From Stomoxys calcitrans (taxonomy: Eukaryota > Arthropoda > Insecta > Diptera > Muscidae): a stretch of DNA of 64,000 nt. The stretch covers positions 152,750,941 through 152,814,940 of the forward strand of contig NC_081553.1 in NCBI RefSeq assembly GCF_963082655.1, given 5' to 3'. The translations under genes and the position numbers were made by a program. Below the pieces are notes generated by a model. The model was not told the origin of the DNA. It did no database searches and saw nothing but the letters and a program-made list of their open reading frames with translations. Positions 44,835 through 55,795 of this stretch are shown in pieces (positions within the stretch are counted from its first letter, which is position 1; every line of letters begins with the position of its first letter).

Positions 44835-45390
44835 TGAACCGTTGAATTGAGTGGATGTTTTGTTATTTGCTCCGCAAGAATTTTCTGTAACTCGTAGTAG
44901 GTCATTATTTTTGGAAAAAAAATTTAATTCATGGATAGCTGCAATAGTGTTATTCAATAGGCGGGTGATGATCTGCGTCTGTTTCCAGTGAAGCGGCAGA
45001 TCTAGAGCCCGGGATTAGGCTTAGAATGGACCCCTGATACCACCACCACAGCTGTGCCGTAGCATGTTGTCTGCTACTGAAATCTCGACTGGTGGAGCGG
45101 CAGCTCCAGGCTTCACTAGCCGACAGACGACTGGTTAGCTGGTACTTTTAAAGAAGACACCTGGTTCGAGTCTTAAGGACAAGGCCGAACCTATAATTTG
45201 CCAAGGTCATGCCTTCCCCGGCAAAGCAACACGTTCTTTTAGGAGTTAGATTAATGGAAGACGTATCGCTCTCGGGACTATTGAGAGGTTTGTTGCGAAT
45301 GATCCTAAAACTCTCACTAATAGGGACCTAAATTGGGATCGGGGATTCGCTGCACAGGCTACCTAGGGACTACACATCTATATTCGGAAA
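44835..45390 (+). pseudogene. LINE A 5' fragment (5' UTR and ORF1 start)
   Basis: Matches 57172-57760: TGAACCGTTGAATTGAGTGG, GAAGCGGCAGATCTAGAGCC, then the ORF1 region with GGTGGAGCGGCAGCTCCAGG and AACACGTTCTTTTAGGAGTT. Stops at about 45390 where LINE D copy 2 begins. ORF1 frames are broken. Confidence 0.75.
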
Positions 45391-46461
45391 CTCGTATTTA
45401 CATCTGCATCTCGTATAAACTTCTACAGCAGGATATTAAATAGACCGCACGATAAGCTGTCTCCTTGTCTGAAACCTTTTTTGGTATCGAACGGTTCGGA
45501 GCTATTCTTACCTATTCTTACTGAGGAACATGTTCCAACAAGTGTCATCCGGCAGAGTCTTATTATTTTTGCAGAGATACCAAACTCAGACATGGCTAGA
45601 AATACTCTTGAAAGTGTAAGTCTACCAAAAACAGCAATGTAGTCAGTCAACGACATGATAGGTGTTAATTTGTCCTTCTCGGGACTTTTCCAGGGTTTGG
45701 CGCAGTGAGAGTATCTGGTTGGTATCCGCATTGATAGGGATGGTGATGGGGAGGAGATTTATACCTTTGTAGTTGGCACATGCTGAGATTCCAATCTGGT
45801 ATACGTTCTTCTAGCCTGATTGCGCAACCAAGCTGATGCATACGCCTTATAAGTGTGTCTCCGCCGGTTTAAAATAGTTCAATTGGCAACCCGTCGGCTC
45901 CTGCTTCCTTGTTGTTCTTCAGTCGGGTCACAGCTACTTGGACCTCATTTTGACTAGGAGATAAACATTCTATACCATCATCTGGGATTGGTTCTGCGGC
46001 ATGCTCTTCGCCGCCATCGTCGGACACTAACAGCTGGATAAAAAGTTCTTTCCATATCCTAAGCACACTATTTGTGTCAGTTACCGGATTTCCTGTTTCC
46101 GCGGGAGGATGTGCCTGTACCAAAGCCATCGGCTTTGTGTTTAATTCTTTGGTACAATTTTTGGATATTCAGACTGTATATCTCAATTAGTTCATACTCA
46201 CGTATTTCTGGTGTTACAACTATTATGGTCTTTGCCGTAGCGAGGTCTATTAGCCTCAATCCATTATCAGAAATTTCTTCGTCCGACAATTGGGTCAGAG
46301 ACATTTTCCTTCCCTATTTTCACATTAAAATCGTCCAGAACGATTTAATATCATAGGCAGGACAGCGGTCATATTCTCTTTGTTGACGATCGTAGAAAAT
46401 ATCTTTGGCCTGTTCGTCCTTATCTTCCATCGGGTCACTGGGCCAAATAAGGCTAATATGG
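45391..46461 (-). pseudogene. RTE-like LINE (family D), copy 2
   Basis: Leftward from 46461: endonuclease with FFHISLIWPSDPMEDKDEQA (46420), then LSDEEISDNGLRLIDLATAK (46290-46230), RT fingers with AEPIPDDGIECLSPSQNEVQ and TRLKNNKEAGADGLPIELF (46000-45870), and palm with FLAMSEFGISAKIIRLCRMT and KKGFRQGDSLSCGLFNILL (45620-45423). YADD and the C-terminus are missing because the copy meets the LINE A fragment at 45390. Its 5' truncation point is the same as in copy 1, against satellite. Confidence 0.7.
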
Positions 46462-47827
46462 AAGAAATTCATATGTTCCATTTGAAACTCAGAATATTTC
46501 AATTAAAATTCAGAATACGTCATTTGAAATCGGAATATTTCAATTGAAATTCAGAATATTTCTTTTGAAATTCAAAAACTTCATTTGATATTCAGAAACT
46601 TCATTTGATATTCAGAAACAGCGTTTGAAATTCAAAGTATTTCAATTGAAATTCAAATATTTTATTTGAAATTCTGATTTTTCTTTAAAATACAGAACAG
46701 GTTAATTAAAATTCAACTATTCCATTTCAAATTCAGAATATTTCAAATAAAATTCGGAATATTTTAATTGAAATTTGAGTGGTGTAGTCAATTAAAATTC
46801 AGACTACACCACTCTCTACACCATTTTCAGGTGTAATTCAGAAAATACCAACTGACGTTCAGAAATTCCATTTGAAATAAAGAAATTCTATTTAAAGTTC
46901 AGATATTTTATTTGAAATTAAGAAATTTCATTTCAAATTCAGATATTTTATATCAAATTCAGAAATTCCATATGATATTCATATATTCCATTTGAAATTC
47001 AGAATTCTTCATTTAAAATTCAGATACTCCAATTGGAATTCAAAATACTTCAAGTAAAACTGGGATATATTATTGAAATTCAGAAAATCCATTTGAAATT
47101 CAGAATAGGTAATTTGAAATTCAAATATTCCAATTATATTGCAATTAGAATTCAGAAAATACCAACTACAAATTATGGAATTCCATTTGTAATTCGGAAA
47201 TTTCGTTTTCAGATATTTTATATCATTTTCAGAAATACCATATGATATTCAGATATTCCATTTAAAATTTTATTTAAAATTCAGATATTTCATATTTAGA
47301 TATTTCAGAAATTTCATTTTAAATTCAGAATATATTTGAAATTCGAAATTGAAATTTAGAATAGTTAACTTAAAATTCTGACTACATCACTCTCTACACC
47401 ATTTTCAAGTGTAATTCAGAAAATACCAATTGAAGTTCAGATATTCCATTTGTAATTCAGAAATTTCATTTGCAATTCAGATATTTTATTTGAAATTCAG
47501 AAATTCTATGTGATATTCAGATATTCTATTAGAAATTCGGAATATTCCATTTGAACTTCAAAAATTCCGTTTGAACTTCGGAAGATTAATTGGAATTCAG
47601 ATATTCCATTTAAAATTCCGAATATTTCATATCATGCCGGCGTGAACTTCAGCAAAATTTTCAGCGTTTGTTATCCGCTTACTAATGCTGGAAACTTTTG
47701 TGAGGTATCTTGCCATGTTAAAACTGAAATTTAGTATTGAATATATTTCATTTCAACTTCATAATATTTCAACTGAATTTCAGAATATTTCAATTGCAAT
47801 GCAGACTAAACCACCTTCAAGTGCAAG
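46462..47827. repeat. 20-21 bp satellite block with repeated spacers
   Basis: About 60 units, with spacers containing GACTACACCACTCTCTACAC at 46802-46850 and ACTACATCACTCTCTACACC at 47381-47430, about 580 bp apart. 47636-47740 is a non-satellite interruption. Ends where the LINE B tail begins at 47828. Confidence 0.9.
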
Positions 47828-48980
47828 TCAGAAAGGTCAGGTTAGGTTAGGTTGAAAAGATGGTGCGGATATTAAACCGCCCCATGCCCGTATGGACACA
47901 CACCTAAGATAGTAATCGGCTGTGCGCTCTAAAAACTAATAAGTAACCTCGAAAAAATGATGTTAGTTAGGTCTTTCGTGCAACTTACAAAATCCTTAAT
48001 TGTTTTCCATACCACTCCCGTTGGTTCGTGTCTGGTATTGTATCCCCACCTAAGTACGAGTGTCTGTTAGCCGCGAAAGCCGGGCAATGCAAAGGAAATG
48101 TTCCAACGTCTCATCATCTTACCCACATGGTCCACACATGCTATCATTTGCCACACCAATTTCGCATAAGTGAGCTCGTAGTCTTTTGTGTCCCGTTATG
48201 ACACCAAAAGCCATACCGACCTCCTTCATACTTTCATTCAGTAATAGCCTCGTCCTTTCACGATTCGGATCACCTCATAGGATTTTCGCCGTCTTACCGA
48301 CTGTTTTGCTGTTTATCAGTGTTACATACGCGTTTGTCGCCCACGCTCTTAAATCGGACTGGGTCGACCCGAAAGGCTTCGGGTTAACCAAGTTTATCGA
48401 CTGCAATTCTCTGGCCTTCACCGCCAAATCGTCTGCCCTTTCATTCCCCCTTACACCGTTATGGCCCGGCACCCATCCTCAGAGAAGGCGTTAATCTCCT
48501 TCTTACACTGCAAGACTGTTCGTGACTTTACCGTCCTGGTTGTTATTGCCCTTATTGTAATTTTAGTGTCCGTAAAGATGTTCACACCCGACGTTCTCGC
48601 GATGATTTGAGCTGCTCGCATCCTCAATCCTTTCTCCCATCGCCTTAAGTCCTATAGCCGCAGTGGCTGCCTCACACTGAATCTGTATGCCAATGGGTCG
48701 TCTTCAGTGCCCTGGTGGACGTGGTTCTCATCGCTCCGCCTATGCCAAGACAACATGTTCTCTGAACCAGTTGTATGGTCCTTATGGTGCACTTTTTTCA
48801 TAGCATCCACCAAACTAAGTAAGTAAGTATTGGTCTAATCACGCTTCTGTAGAGCTAGTCGACTATCCTCAGATTCAGGCCCCATTTCGAGCCTACGGCC
48901 CGTCTATATAGTGCCCAACATCTGCGAGCCTTCTCAGTACGCTCCTGAATGTGACACTTCCAATTCCAATTCCTATCCAA
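47828..48980 (-). pseudogene. LINE B copy 3: 3' part (interrupted element)
   Basis: Minus strand: thumb region (48980-48650), an RNase H remnant with ADDLAVKARELQSINLVNPK (48450-48370), the C-terminus, and a 3' UTR ending TTCAACCTAACCTAACCTGA at 47828. The RNase H core is mostly deleted. The element continues at 53514 after the Jockey-type insertion: CTTCCAATTCCAATTCCTAT at 48957 pairs with TTGACCTTGTCAGATATCGA at 53514, and at 30760-30810 the two are joined through about 15 further bases. Confidence 0.8.
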
Positions 48981-49390
48981 GCCACAACATAGCAGCGAAC
49001 GGGGAGTACCAGTGTATTAAAACAAAAAACAACACAACACAAACAAACAAAAAAACAGAACAGTTATACTCATTAAAAAAAAACAGAAACATAAACATAA
49101 AGTATAATTACAAAACAATACCAACCTTGTGATCATAACAAGATAAAGGAGGACAAAAACAGTCACTAAATGTCAAATGGTTATAACTCGGCATTGCCAG
49201 ATCATAGGTTCCTGACCTAGCTAAAAAGACATTGGCAATACCTCAAACGAGTTGCCAGATAGTCAAATAAAATTACAAAATCGGAAAATTGATAAATCCC
49301 ATAAAATCGTCAATTTTTGAAGAACAATTTTTTTTATTATTAAATTCTTAATCGAAAATGTCTGCTCCAAAAAGAACAACACTCCAAGAC

Positions 49391-50286
49391 TAATTGACGG
49401 AAAATCTGGCTAATTCTCCCAGAATTGCGGATTCCTCTTTTCGCCTCTTGCAAATCCTGGACAATCGACTCGAAAAACAATCCGAAAGTATATCTAGTGA
49501 AATAAAAGCAATGATTAAGGAAAGTGAGGACAGAATATTAACAGAAATTAATAAGAAAATAACCGAAATGAGAGTGGACTTAAACAATGTAATTGAAAGA
49601 GTATCATATTTAGAGACAGCTATGTATGTGTGAAATTTCCAACCTCAAAACCGAGATAAAAGACTTAAAAATAAAAGCACTTAAACAAGCTAATTCTCTG
49701 GTTGCATGTGATATTAGACTTAACGGAATTCCGTACACTTTAGGCGAAAATCTTCCACTCTATTTTGAAAATATATGTCAAACTCCTACACCAGTTAACA
49801 AATTTTTAAGTCTTTTATCTCGGTTTTGAGGTTGGAAATTTCACACATAGCTGTCTCTAAATATGATACTCTTTCAATTCCATCAAATCTTTCAAATCCA
49901 TATACCGACTACAAAACAAAAACAGAAAGAACCAGAATTATTCCCCAGATGCTGTAATTATTGTCAAACTACTCTCTCCATACGACAAAAACTATTTCTT
50001 GAAAACCTTAAGCGAATTCAGAAGGAACACCAAATCAAACCTATCCTTATCAATATTAGGGTTTCAAACGGAAACCAATTTTTATATTAAAGAAAACCTA
50101 ACACATTCCAACTATCAGATCCTTCAAGCTGCAGTTCGATTGAGGAAACAAAATCAAGTACATTCGGCGTACACTTATCGCGGATTGGTCTATATCAAAC
50201 ACTTTGTTAATGATAACCCAATTTGCATTGAACACATCAACATCTGGATACTCTTTTTCGCTCTGCTGAAACTAGCAGAGAACTAG
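49391..50286 (+). pseudogene. Jockey/CR1-type LINE ORF1
   Basis: Begins with a coiled coil (LQILDNRLEKQSESISSEIK, 49440-49520), continuing to the ERVSYLETAM region, where a 4 bp TATG duplication at 49621-49628 shifts the frame. The next frame gives EISNLKTEIKDLKIKALKQA and a LNGIPYTLGENLPLYFENIC stretch (49634-49780). After an inverted duplication at 49802-49879, the C-terminal domain follows (FYIKENLTHSNYQILQAAVR, then NQVHSAYTYRGLVYIK, near 50084-50200), which resembles the C-terminal domain of ORF1 proteins related to baculovirus FP (from memory). It is expected to bind the element RNA. Confidence 0.75.
49591..49879. repeat. Inverted duplication inside Jockey/CR1 ORF1
   Basis: 49591-49672 and 49802-49879 are reverse complements over about 78 bp. 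The only difference seen is the extra TATG in the left copy. The right copy interrupts ORF1. Confidence 0.95.
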
Positions 50287-50487
50287 ATAACGCAGATACT
50301 TGCCGTAACAATAATGATGGGAATCTTTTTAATTAAATTTATCATGAAATTAAACACTTTTAAACCATATTTTATTTATTTTTATTTATCTTTCAAACAA
50401 AATAACGTTGCCTTTTCATATATAAATTTAAACTCAAAGATTTGCACTGTCTACAATTACATCTATGTTTCTCAATATGTTGTTCCC

Positions 50488-53216
50488 TCGCAATGAAAGG
50501 GAAAATTCTAGAGACAATCTACACCTGATGGTCAGGGTTCTAGCGCGACAGAAGCCAGGACTGAAAATTGTGCATATAAATGCTCAGAGCCTTAAGAACA
50601 AAATTGATGAGTTTCGCTATATATTTGAGAAATCCGATGTCGACCTTATTGCGGTCTCTGAGACATGGTTTCAACCATATTATGGGAATAAACTGGTATA
50701 CGTAGATGGTTACAGGTTTTTAAGATCCGATCGGGATGGCAGAGGTGGTGGAGTTACTATCTATATACGACATGGCATAGATTTCGACCCATTGCTTCGT
50801 CTAGTTCAATAGACAAAGTTGAATAAATTTAGCCGAACTTCACTGTTTGCGTAGAAAAGTTTTGGTTGGGGTTGTATACCGTCCGAACAAAAGAGTGCAA
50901 TATGATGACTTGGTGAAGAGACTTGAGGATATAAACTGTCATTATAATGATATTATAGTCACTGGTGACTTTAATAGTAAAGTGCTTGAAGAGACACATT
51001 TGACGGGGAGCATGCAATCAATAGGGTTGTATGTTGTTAATTCCAATACTGCCATACACTATACAACGACAACAGAGACTCTTATTGACTTATTCTTCCT
51101 AAGTTCCAAGACTGATGTGAAGTTATATGATTAATTATCGGCACCCCTATTTTCAAAACATGATTTATGTTTTTTGACTTATGGCGTTCCAATGGAATAT
51201 ACATGTATAACATATACGTACAGAGACTATAGAAACATTGATTACAACTCAGTACTATGTGAAATTGGCACCGTTGAGTGGCAGGAACTTTATGGCATGT
51301 CTTGCGTAGATGAACAGTTTGCGTTTCTTCAATGTAATGTGAGTCAGATTTTCGACAAATGTGTTCCGATGAAGACCCGAACTGTTTTTTCGAATGGGAA
51401 TCATTGGTTTGACAATGATATTTAAGTATTGATACGTAAAAGAGATTGTGCGTACTCTCGATGGAAGCGTTTTAGAACACCTGAACTCTTTAATGATTAC
51501 AAGCGTTCGAGGAATCAGACCACTTCTTGTATACAGACGAAGAAAATAGCTTATTTTAGTCGTAAATTTCAAGAGGCTTTGAACACGAAAGATACTTGGG
51601 GACATATTAAGTCAATTGGAATAGGAAGTGATAATGCATCAATTGATAGACATGTTGACTTAGATGAGATTAATTGGAGTTTCTTGAACATATCTTTTCC
51701 TGAGCCAAACGTACATTTCTACGACAATGAATTTAGTAACGTAAACCATAACCAGACCTACGTCTGATAACGTCACCAGACCTACGCTTTGATCTTGATC
51801 GTTTTGAACAAAGCGATATCGTTAGCGCTGTAGAATCGATTAAGTCTAATGCCATTGGTTCTGATAGTATTGACCCAAGATTTTTTAGGATAATTCTGCC
51901 CTTTATTCTTCCGTATATGTGCCATATTTTTAACAATATTATTTTAAGGAGTTGCTATCCACAGTCTTGGAAACGGGCAAGGATAGTCCCAATACCAAAG
52001 AATAACCAGGAATTAAGGCCAATAGCAATAGTTCCATACGTCTCTAAGATGTTTGAAACTCTAGTCAACCGGAAAATATCAGAATACATTGCGAATAATT
52101 CAATGCTAACAGATTTTCAATCTGGTTTCCGGCCAAAGCACAGTTGCACTACTGCACTTTTGAAAGTAGTTGAATATGTAAGGAGTGTTCTTTTAGATCA
52201 TTCGAAAGCATTTGATTCCGTTGATCCCAATATACTTTGCCTTCAACTGAAACATTTATTTAAATTTTCTGAAAGAACAACGGATCTTATATATTCCTAT
52301 CTTTCGAATAGAAGCCAATCGGTATGTGTTGTTAGCCGCTGTTCTAGTTATCTTTCAGTCTCAAGAGGTGTTCCACAGGGGTCTGTATTGGGCCCACTCC
52401 TTTTTTCCTTATATAGCATTGACCTTCCTGGACAGTTGCGCAACTGTGGTATTCATATGCATGCCGACAACGTACAGCTGTATATGAGCTCCTCGCCGGA
52501 GAGGCTGATCGATGGCGTACTTCGACTAAATAATGACTTGTATAGGATAAACACATGGGCAAACGCCAACGGACTACTTTTAAATCCAACAAAGTCAAAG
52601 TGCCTTGTAATTGGTAGGAATCGGGTGACAATGCCGCCCAATCTTGATGTGGCAATTGCTGGAGCCCCAATTGAGATTGTTTCATCTGCAAACCTTGGTT
52701 TGGAGTTTGATGATAGACTTTCATGGACGAATCATTTCAGTATGACAGTGGGCAGGACCTACGGCATTTTATGAAACATATATATGAGTCGACAGTATAC
52801 CCCTTTGTCAATAAGAATGCTTTTGGCTAGGACATTTATTCTGCCGAAACTATTATACTCTTGCGAGGTTTTTTACGGTTGTGATGTAACTCATAGGAAT
52901 AAATTGCACGTGGCCTTTAACGATGTCGTTTGATACATTTTTGGTTTGCGTAGAAGAGACCGGGTATCTGACTTTGCCATACAAGTATATGGTGTCTCTT
53001 TTAACTCGTTCCTTAAGATACGCTCGTTGCAAATGATGCACAAGATAATTTATACTAATTAACCGTCATATCTGGCTTCTGTATTGTGTTTTGCCAACTC
53101 TACAAGAGGTAAACAAGTAATACAAATACGTCATCAATATCGTGTATCTGAACAACAGTTCTTTGTTAATGCTATACGTCTCTGGAATAATCTTCCCAAT
53201 AGTCATTTTAGTTAAT
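50488..53216 (+). pseudogene. Jockey/CR1-type LINE ORF2 (endonuclease-RT)
   Basis: APE endonuclease motifs: HINAQSLKNKIDEF (50575), SETWFQP (50661), GGGVTIYI (50746), VGVVYRPN (50864), TGDFNSK (50963), FSKHDL near 51153. Linker 51174-51767. RT 51917-52774: LRPIAIVPYVSKMFETL (52014), FQSGFRPKHSCTTALLKVV (52119), DHSKAFDSVD (52198), SRGVPQGSVLGPLLFSLYS (52365). The active-site box at 52460-52471 reads HADN, where YADD is expected, so two of four positions, one of them catalytic, are lost. The C-terminus ends LWNNLPNSHF at about 53213. At least five frameshifts or stops. Confidence 0.85.
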
Positions 53217-53513
53217 TATTTGTTTTGTTTTTTATAACTATTTATTAATTTATTTTATTAGTAACTTTGCTTAAATTGTTAAAATTTCTTTAATGTTTCT
53301 TTTTTTTTTATTTTGTTTTAACCTTTTTTTACTTAAATATTGTATCAGTAACTTTGCTTAAATTGTTAAATATTTTGTACCAATTATTGTTCTATTTAAA
53401 TGAAAACTTGTTGAACTCATTGTATTTATCAATTTACTAACCCATGCTTTATATAAGACACTGTCTTTTGTATGGGTTTTATCATAATAAAATACAAATA
53501 CAAATAAATAAAT

Positions 53514-55795
53514 AGTTGACCTTGTCAGATATCGAAATCCTATTATTGATGAAACGTAGTGCGTCAAATTGGCTTACCTTCGTCTTCCTCGTGAACAGGT
53601 ATATTTCAGTTTTCTCTGGATTAACATTGAGATCCCTGGGTCTAGCCCAGTCATATGCCTAATGCAAGACCATTTCGGCCCTTCTAAAGGGTGATTTTTT
53701 TGAGGTTAGGATTTTCATGCATTAGTATTTGACAGATCACGTGGGATTTCAGACATGGTGTCAAAGAGAAAGATGCTCAGTATGCTTTGACATTTCATCA
53801 TGAATAGACTTACTAACGAGCAACGCTTGCAAATCATTGAATTTTATTACCAAAATCAGTGTTCGGTTCGAAATGTGTTCATTCACCGTTCAGCGATGAG
53901 GCTCATTTCTGGTTGAATGGCTACGTAAATAAGCAAAATTGCCGCATTTGGAGTGAAGAGCAACCAGAAGCCGTTCAAGAACTGCCCATGCATCCCGAAA
54001 AATGCACTGTTTGGTGGGGTTTGTACGCTGGTGGAATCATTGGACCGTATTTTTTCAAAGATGCTGTTGGACGCAACGTTACGGTGAATGAACACATTTC
54101 GAACCGAACACTGATTTTGGTAATAAAATTCAATGATTTGCAAAAAATCACCCTTTACATAGCTGTTTCGGATCCTTACACCTAAGAAGTATTATAACAT
54201 CGTCTCTCGTAGCAGACGGGTTTCAAATGCCTCCTCAGTCAGCATCCGTTATAGGTCATTTATGGTGGTCACCCATAGGAGTGGCGATAAAATTCCCGCT
54301 TGTGGCGTGCATTGTGCCACTTTCTCCCTTATATTTATGTCATGGAACACAAAATTTATCCACCTGTTCCTTATCATATGGTTTATCCAGTCTGAAAAGA
54401 CCGGTGAGTCGCGTCGTATCCTGTGGAAAATGGGTTTTCATCAAAAGCCTCAACATGCCCTCCATTGTCTCTGCTCTCATTCCCATGTCGTGTACTAACG
54501 TTTCAGTTTGGACATGGTTTTTTGAGAGAACTATTTTTATCTTGGCGGCGTCATTAACGCTATCGACCTGTTCGCAGAAAAGTTTCCAGGAGGCACGTTT
54601 TGCAGCTCTGATTATATTATTGTGTTCCTTGAGCCGTGTGTAATACACGTCCCTATAATCTTCATCCCCGTCATCCAGGGGTTTTCTTGGGCTGATTTCC
54701 TTTCCTGAAAGGGACACCTATCATCGAAGGACCCCAGCAATGAAGTCGTAATCCTGTTGACATTTTCGTCAATGTGGGCAATCTAAATTATCTTGCCCAA
54801 GTCTTCTTCTGAGTAGCCTTCCGAATTTTGTGTAGTTGGTTTTCAATTTATTTCGGAAGCCTATCGGATTCGGCGCTGGCCGTGTTATTGTAAATCTAAT
54901 TTAGCGATGGTTAGAGAGAGGGAGACCCTCCAATCCTGAACCTCATCGATTAGATTTTCCGAACATATCGTCACATCTAATACCTCCTCCCTAATCCTAT
55001 TAATAAAGGTAGCGGTGTTACCAATATTAAGTGTTATAAGGTCGTTAGTATTCAAGGACTCTGCCAGGGCTTGACCCCGCTTATTAGTGTTGGTACGTCC
55101 CCACGAAATGTGGTGAGAGATCGTATCGCACCTTATTATTCACTCATTTCCTGTCTGTTTTGCTTTCCTCACCAGCCGTTGATAGCGGTGTCGGAGAGTC
55201 GAAAGGAAGTTAAAGTGATGCCAGGTATTCTCCACCGCCTCTCTGTCTCACCACTGTTGCATCCGACGTTGACAACTCTGGGGAAAATTAAAATTTTTAT
55301 GACAAATAACGAAGGTCATGTAATAGGCCGGGTACCAGTGTTTGCATAGAATAAATTTTAGTTCATATGGTTCAGTCCAGACACTTTGTTCCAGGTCGTT
55401 TGTGGCTTCTGAATTAAGGCAATATGAATCTTGCCCTTTCTTCTGGTTTATCTGGATTACCTGAACCATTGGTCCTCTATGATGATCTCATCGTCTGCTC
55501 CCTGTTCTTTAGAACGCATTGACTTTCCCGTCACTGCACTGGCTGATGTCATCGTATTAGTTTCTTTGCCGAATCTTTATAAAGTCGGTAATGGTTCCAT
55601 CGTCATGTCCCTGTTCGTTAGGCTGCATTGAGACTCTTGTAGCTGCGCTGCCTAATGTTCCAATATAAGGATCTTCACCTATCCTAGTCTGCCGAATATT
55701 GAATTTGGTGAAGGGTCCGTCGTCGGGTCCCTGTTTGTTAGGTTGCGTTGGGTCTCTCGCACTGCCTAATATTTTAATATTAGGGTTGGTCTCAG
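53514..55795 (-). pseudogene. LINE B copy 3: 5' part (endonuclease, partial RT, ORF1 repeats)
   Basis: Leftward from 55795: ORF1 tail repeats (55470-55795, two to three units), endonuclease remnants (55460-54900), linker with DVYYTRLKEHNNIIRAAKRA and WKLFCEQVDSVNDAA (54655-54530), then EGMLRLLMKTHFPQDTTRLT. From there it passes, by a deletion of the RT fingers and first palm motifs, to GNFIATPMGDHHK. The YADD region near 54200 is disrupted by inserted bases. A mariner derivative lies at 53687-54155. Confidence 0.75.
53687..54155 (+). mobile_element. Deleted Tc1/mariner-type element with inverted end
   Basis: 469 bp with TA on both sides (53685-53686, 54156-54157) and 14 bp terminal repeats AAGGGTGATTTTTT at 53687-53700 and inverted at 54142-54155. 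Coding order: start and N-terminal helix-turn-helix piece (LTNEQRLQIIEFYYQNQCSV, 53812-53871), then a jump to the catalytic region SDEAHFWLNGYVNKQN at 53890-53937, EKCTVWWGLYAGGIIGPYFF (53998-54057) and VGRNVTVN. The remaining catalytic domain is missing. The 61 bp N-terminal segment 53829-53889 then reappears inverted at 54081-54141, directly before the right terminal repeat. Non-autonomous. Confidence 0.9.

Larger units (their letters stand above)
48981..53513 (+). mobile_element. Jockey/CR1-type LINE inserted in LINE B
   Basis: About 4.5 kb with 5' UTR (48981-49390), ORF1 (49391-50286), ORF2 (50488-53216) and a T-rich 3' UTR ending in an AATAAAATACAAATAC tail followed by TAAATAAATA at 53513. 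It lacks RNase H. It is nearly full length but dead. Roughly 15 bp of LINE B target (compare 30787-30801) are absent at the insertion point, so insertion caused a small deletion and no target duplication was seen. Confidence 0.85.

Noticed and set aside
42936..47640. Regular spacing of the 20-21 bp satellite as a CRISPR array
   Set aside because: There are no unique spacers and no conserved repeat with a constant spacer length; the whole unit is repeated and the sequence is eukaryotic.
48186..48494. 102-codon plus-strand ORF
   Set aside because: Antisense to the LINE B RNase H end; no domain of its own.
52344..52724. 126-codon minus-strand ORF under the Jockey-type RT
   Set aside because: Antisense shadow; the plus strand has the RGVPQGSVLGPLLF motif and other RT blocks.
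53687..54155. Active transposase gene
   Set aside because: The second and third catalytic acidic positions and most of the DNA-binding domain are missing.
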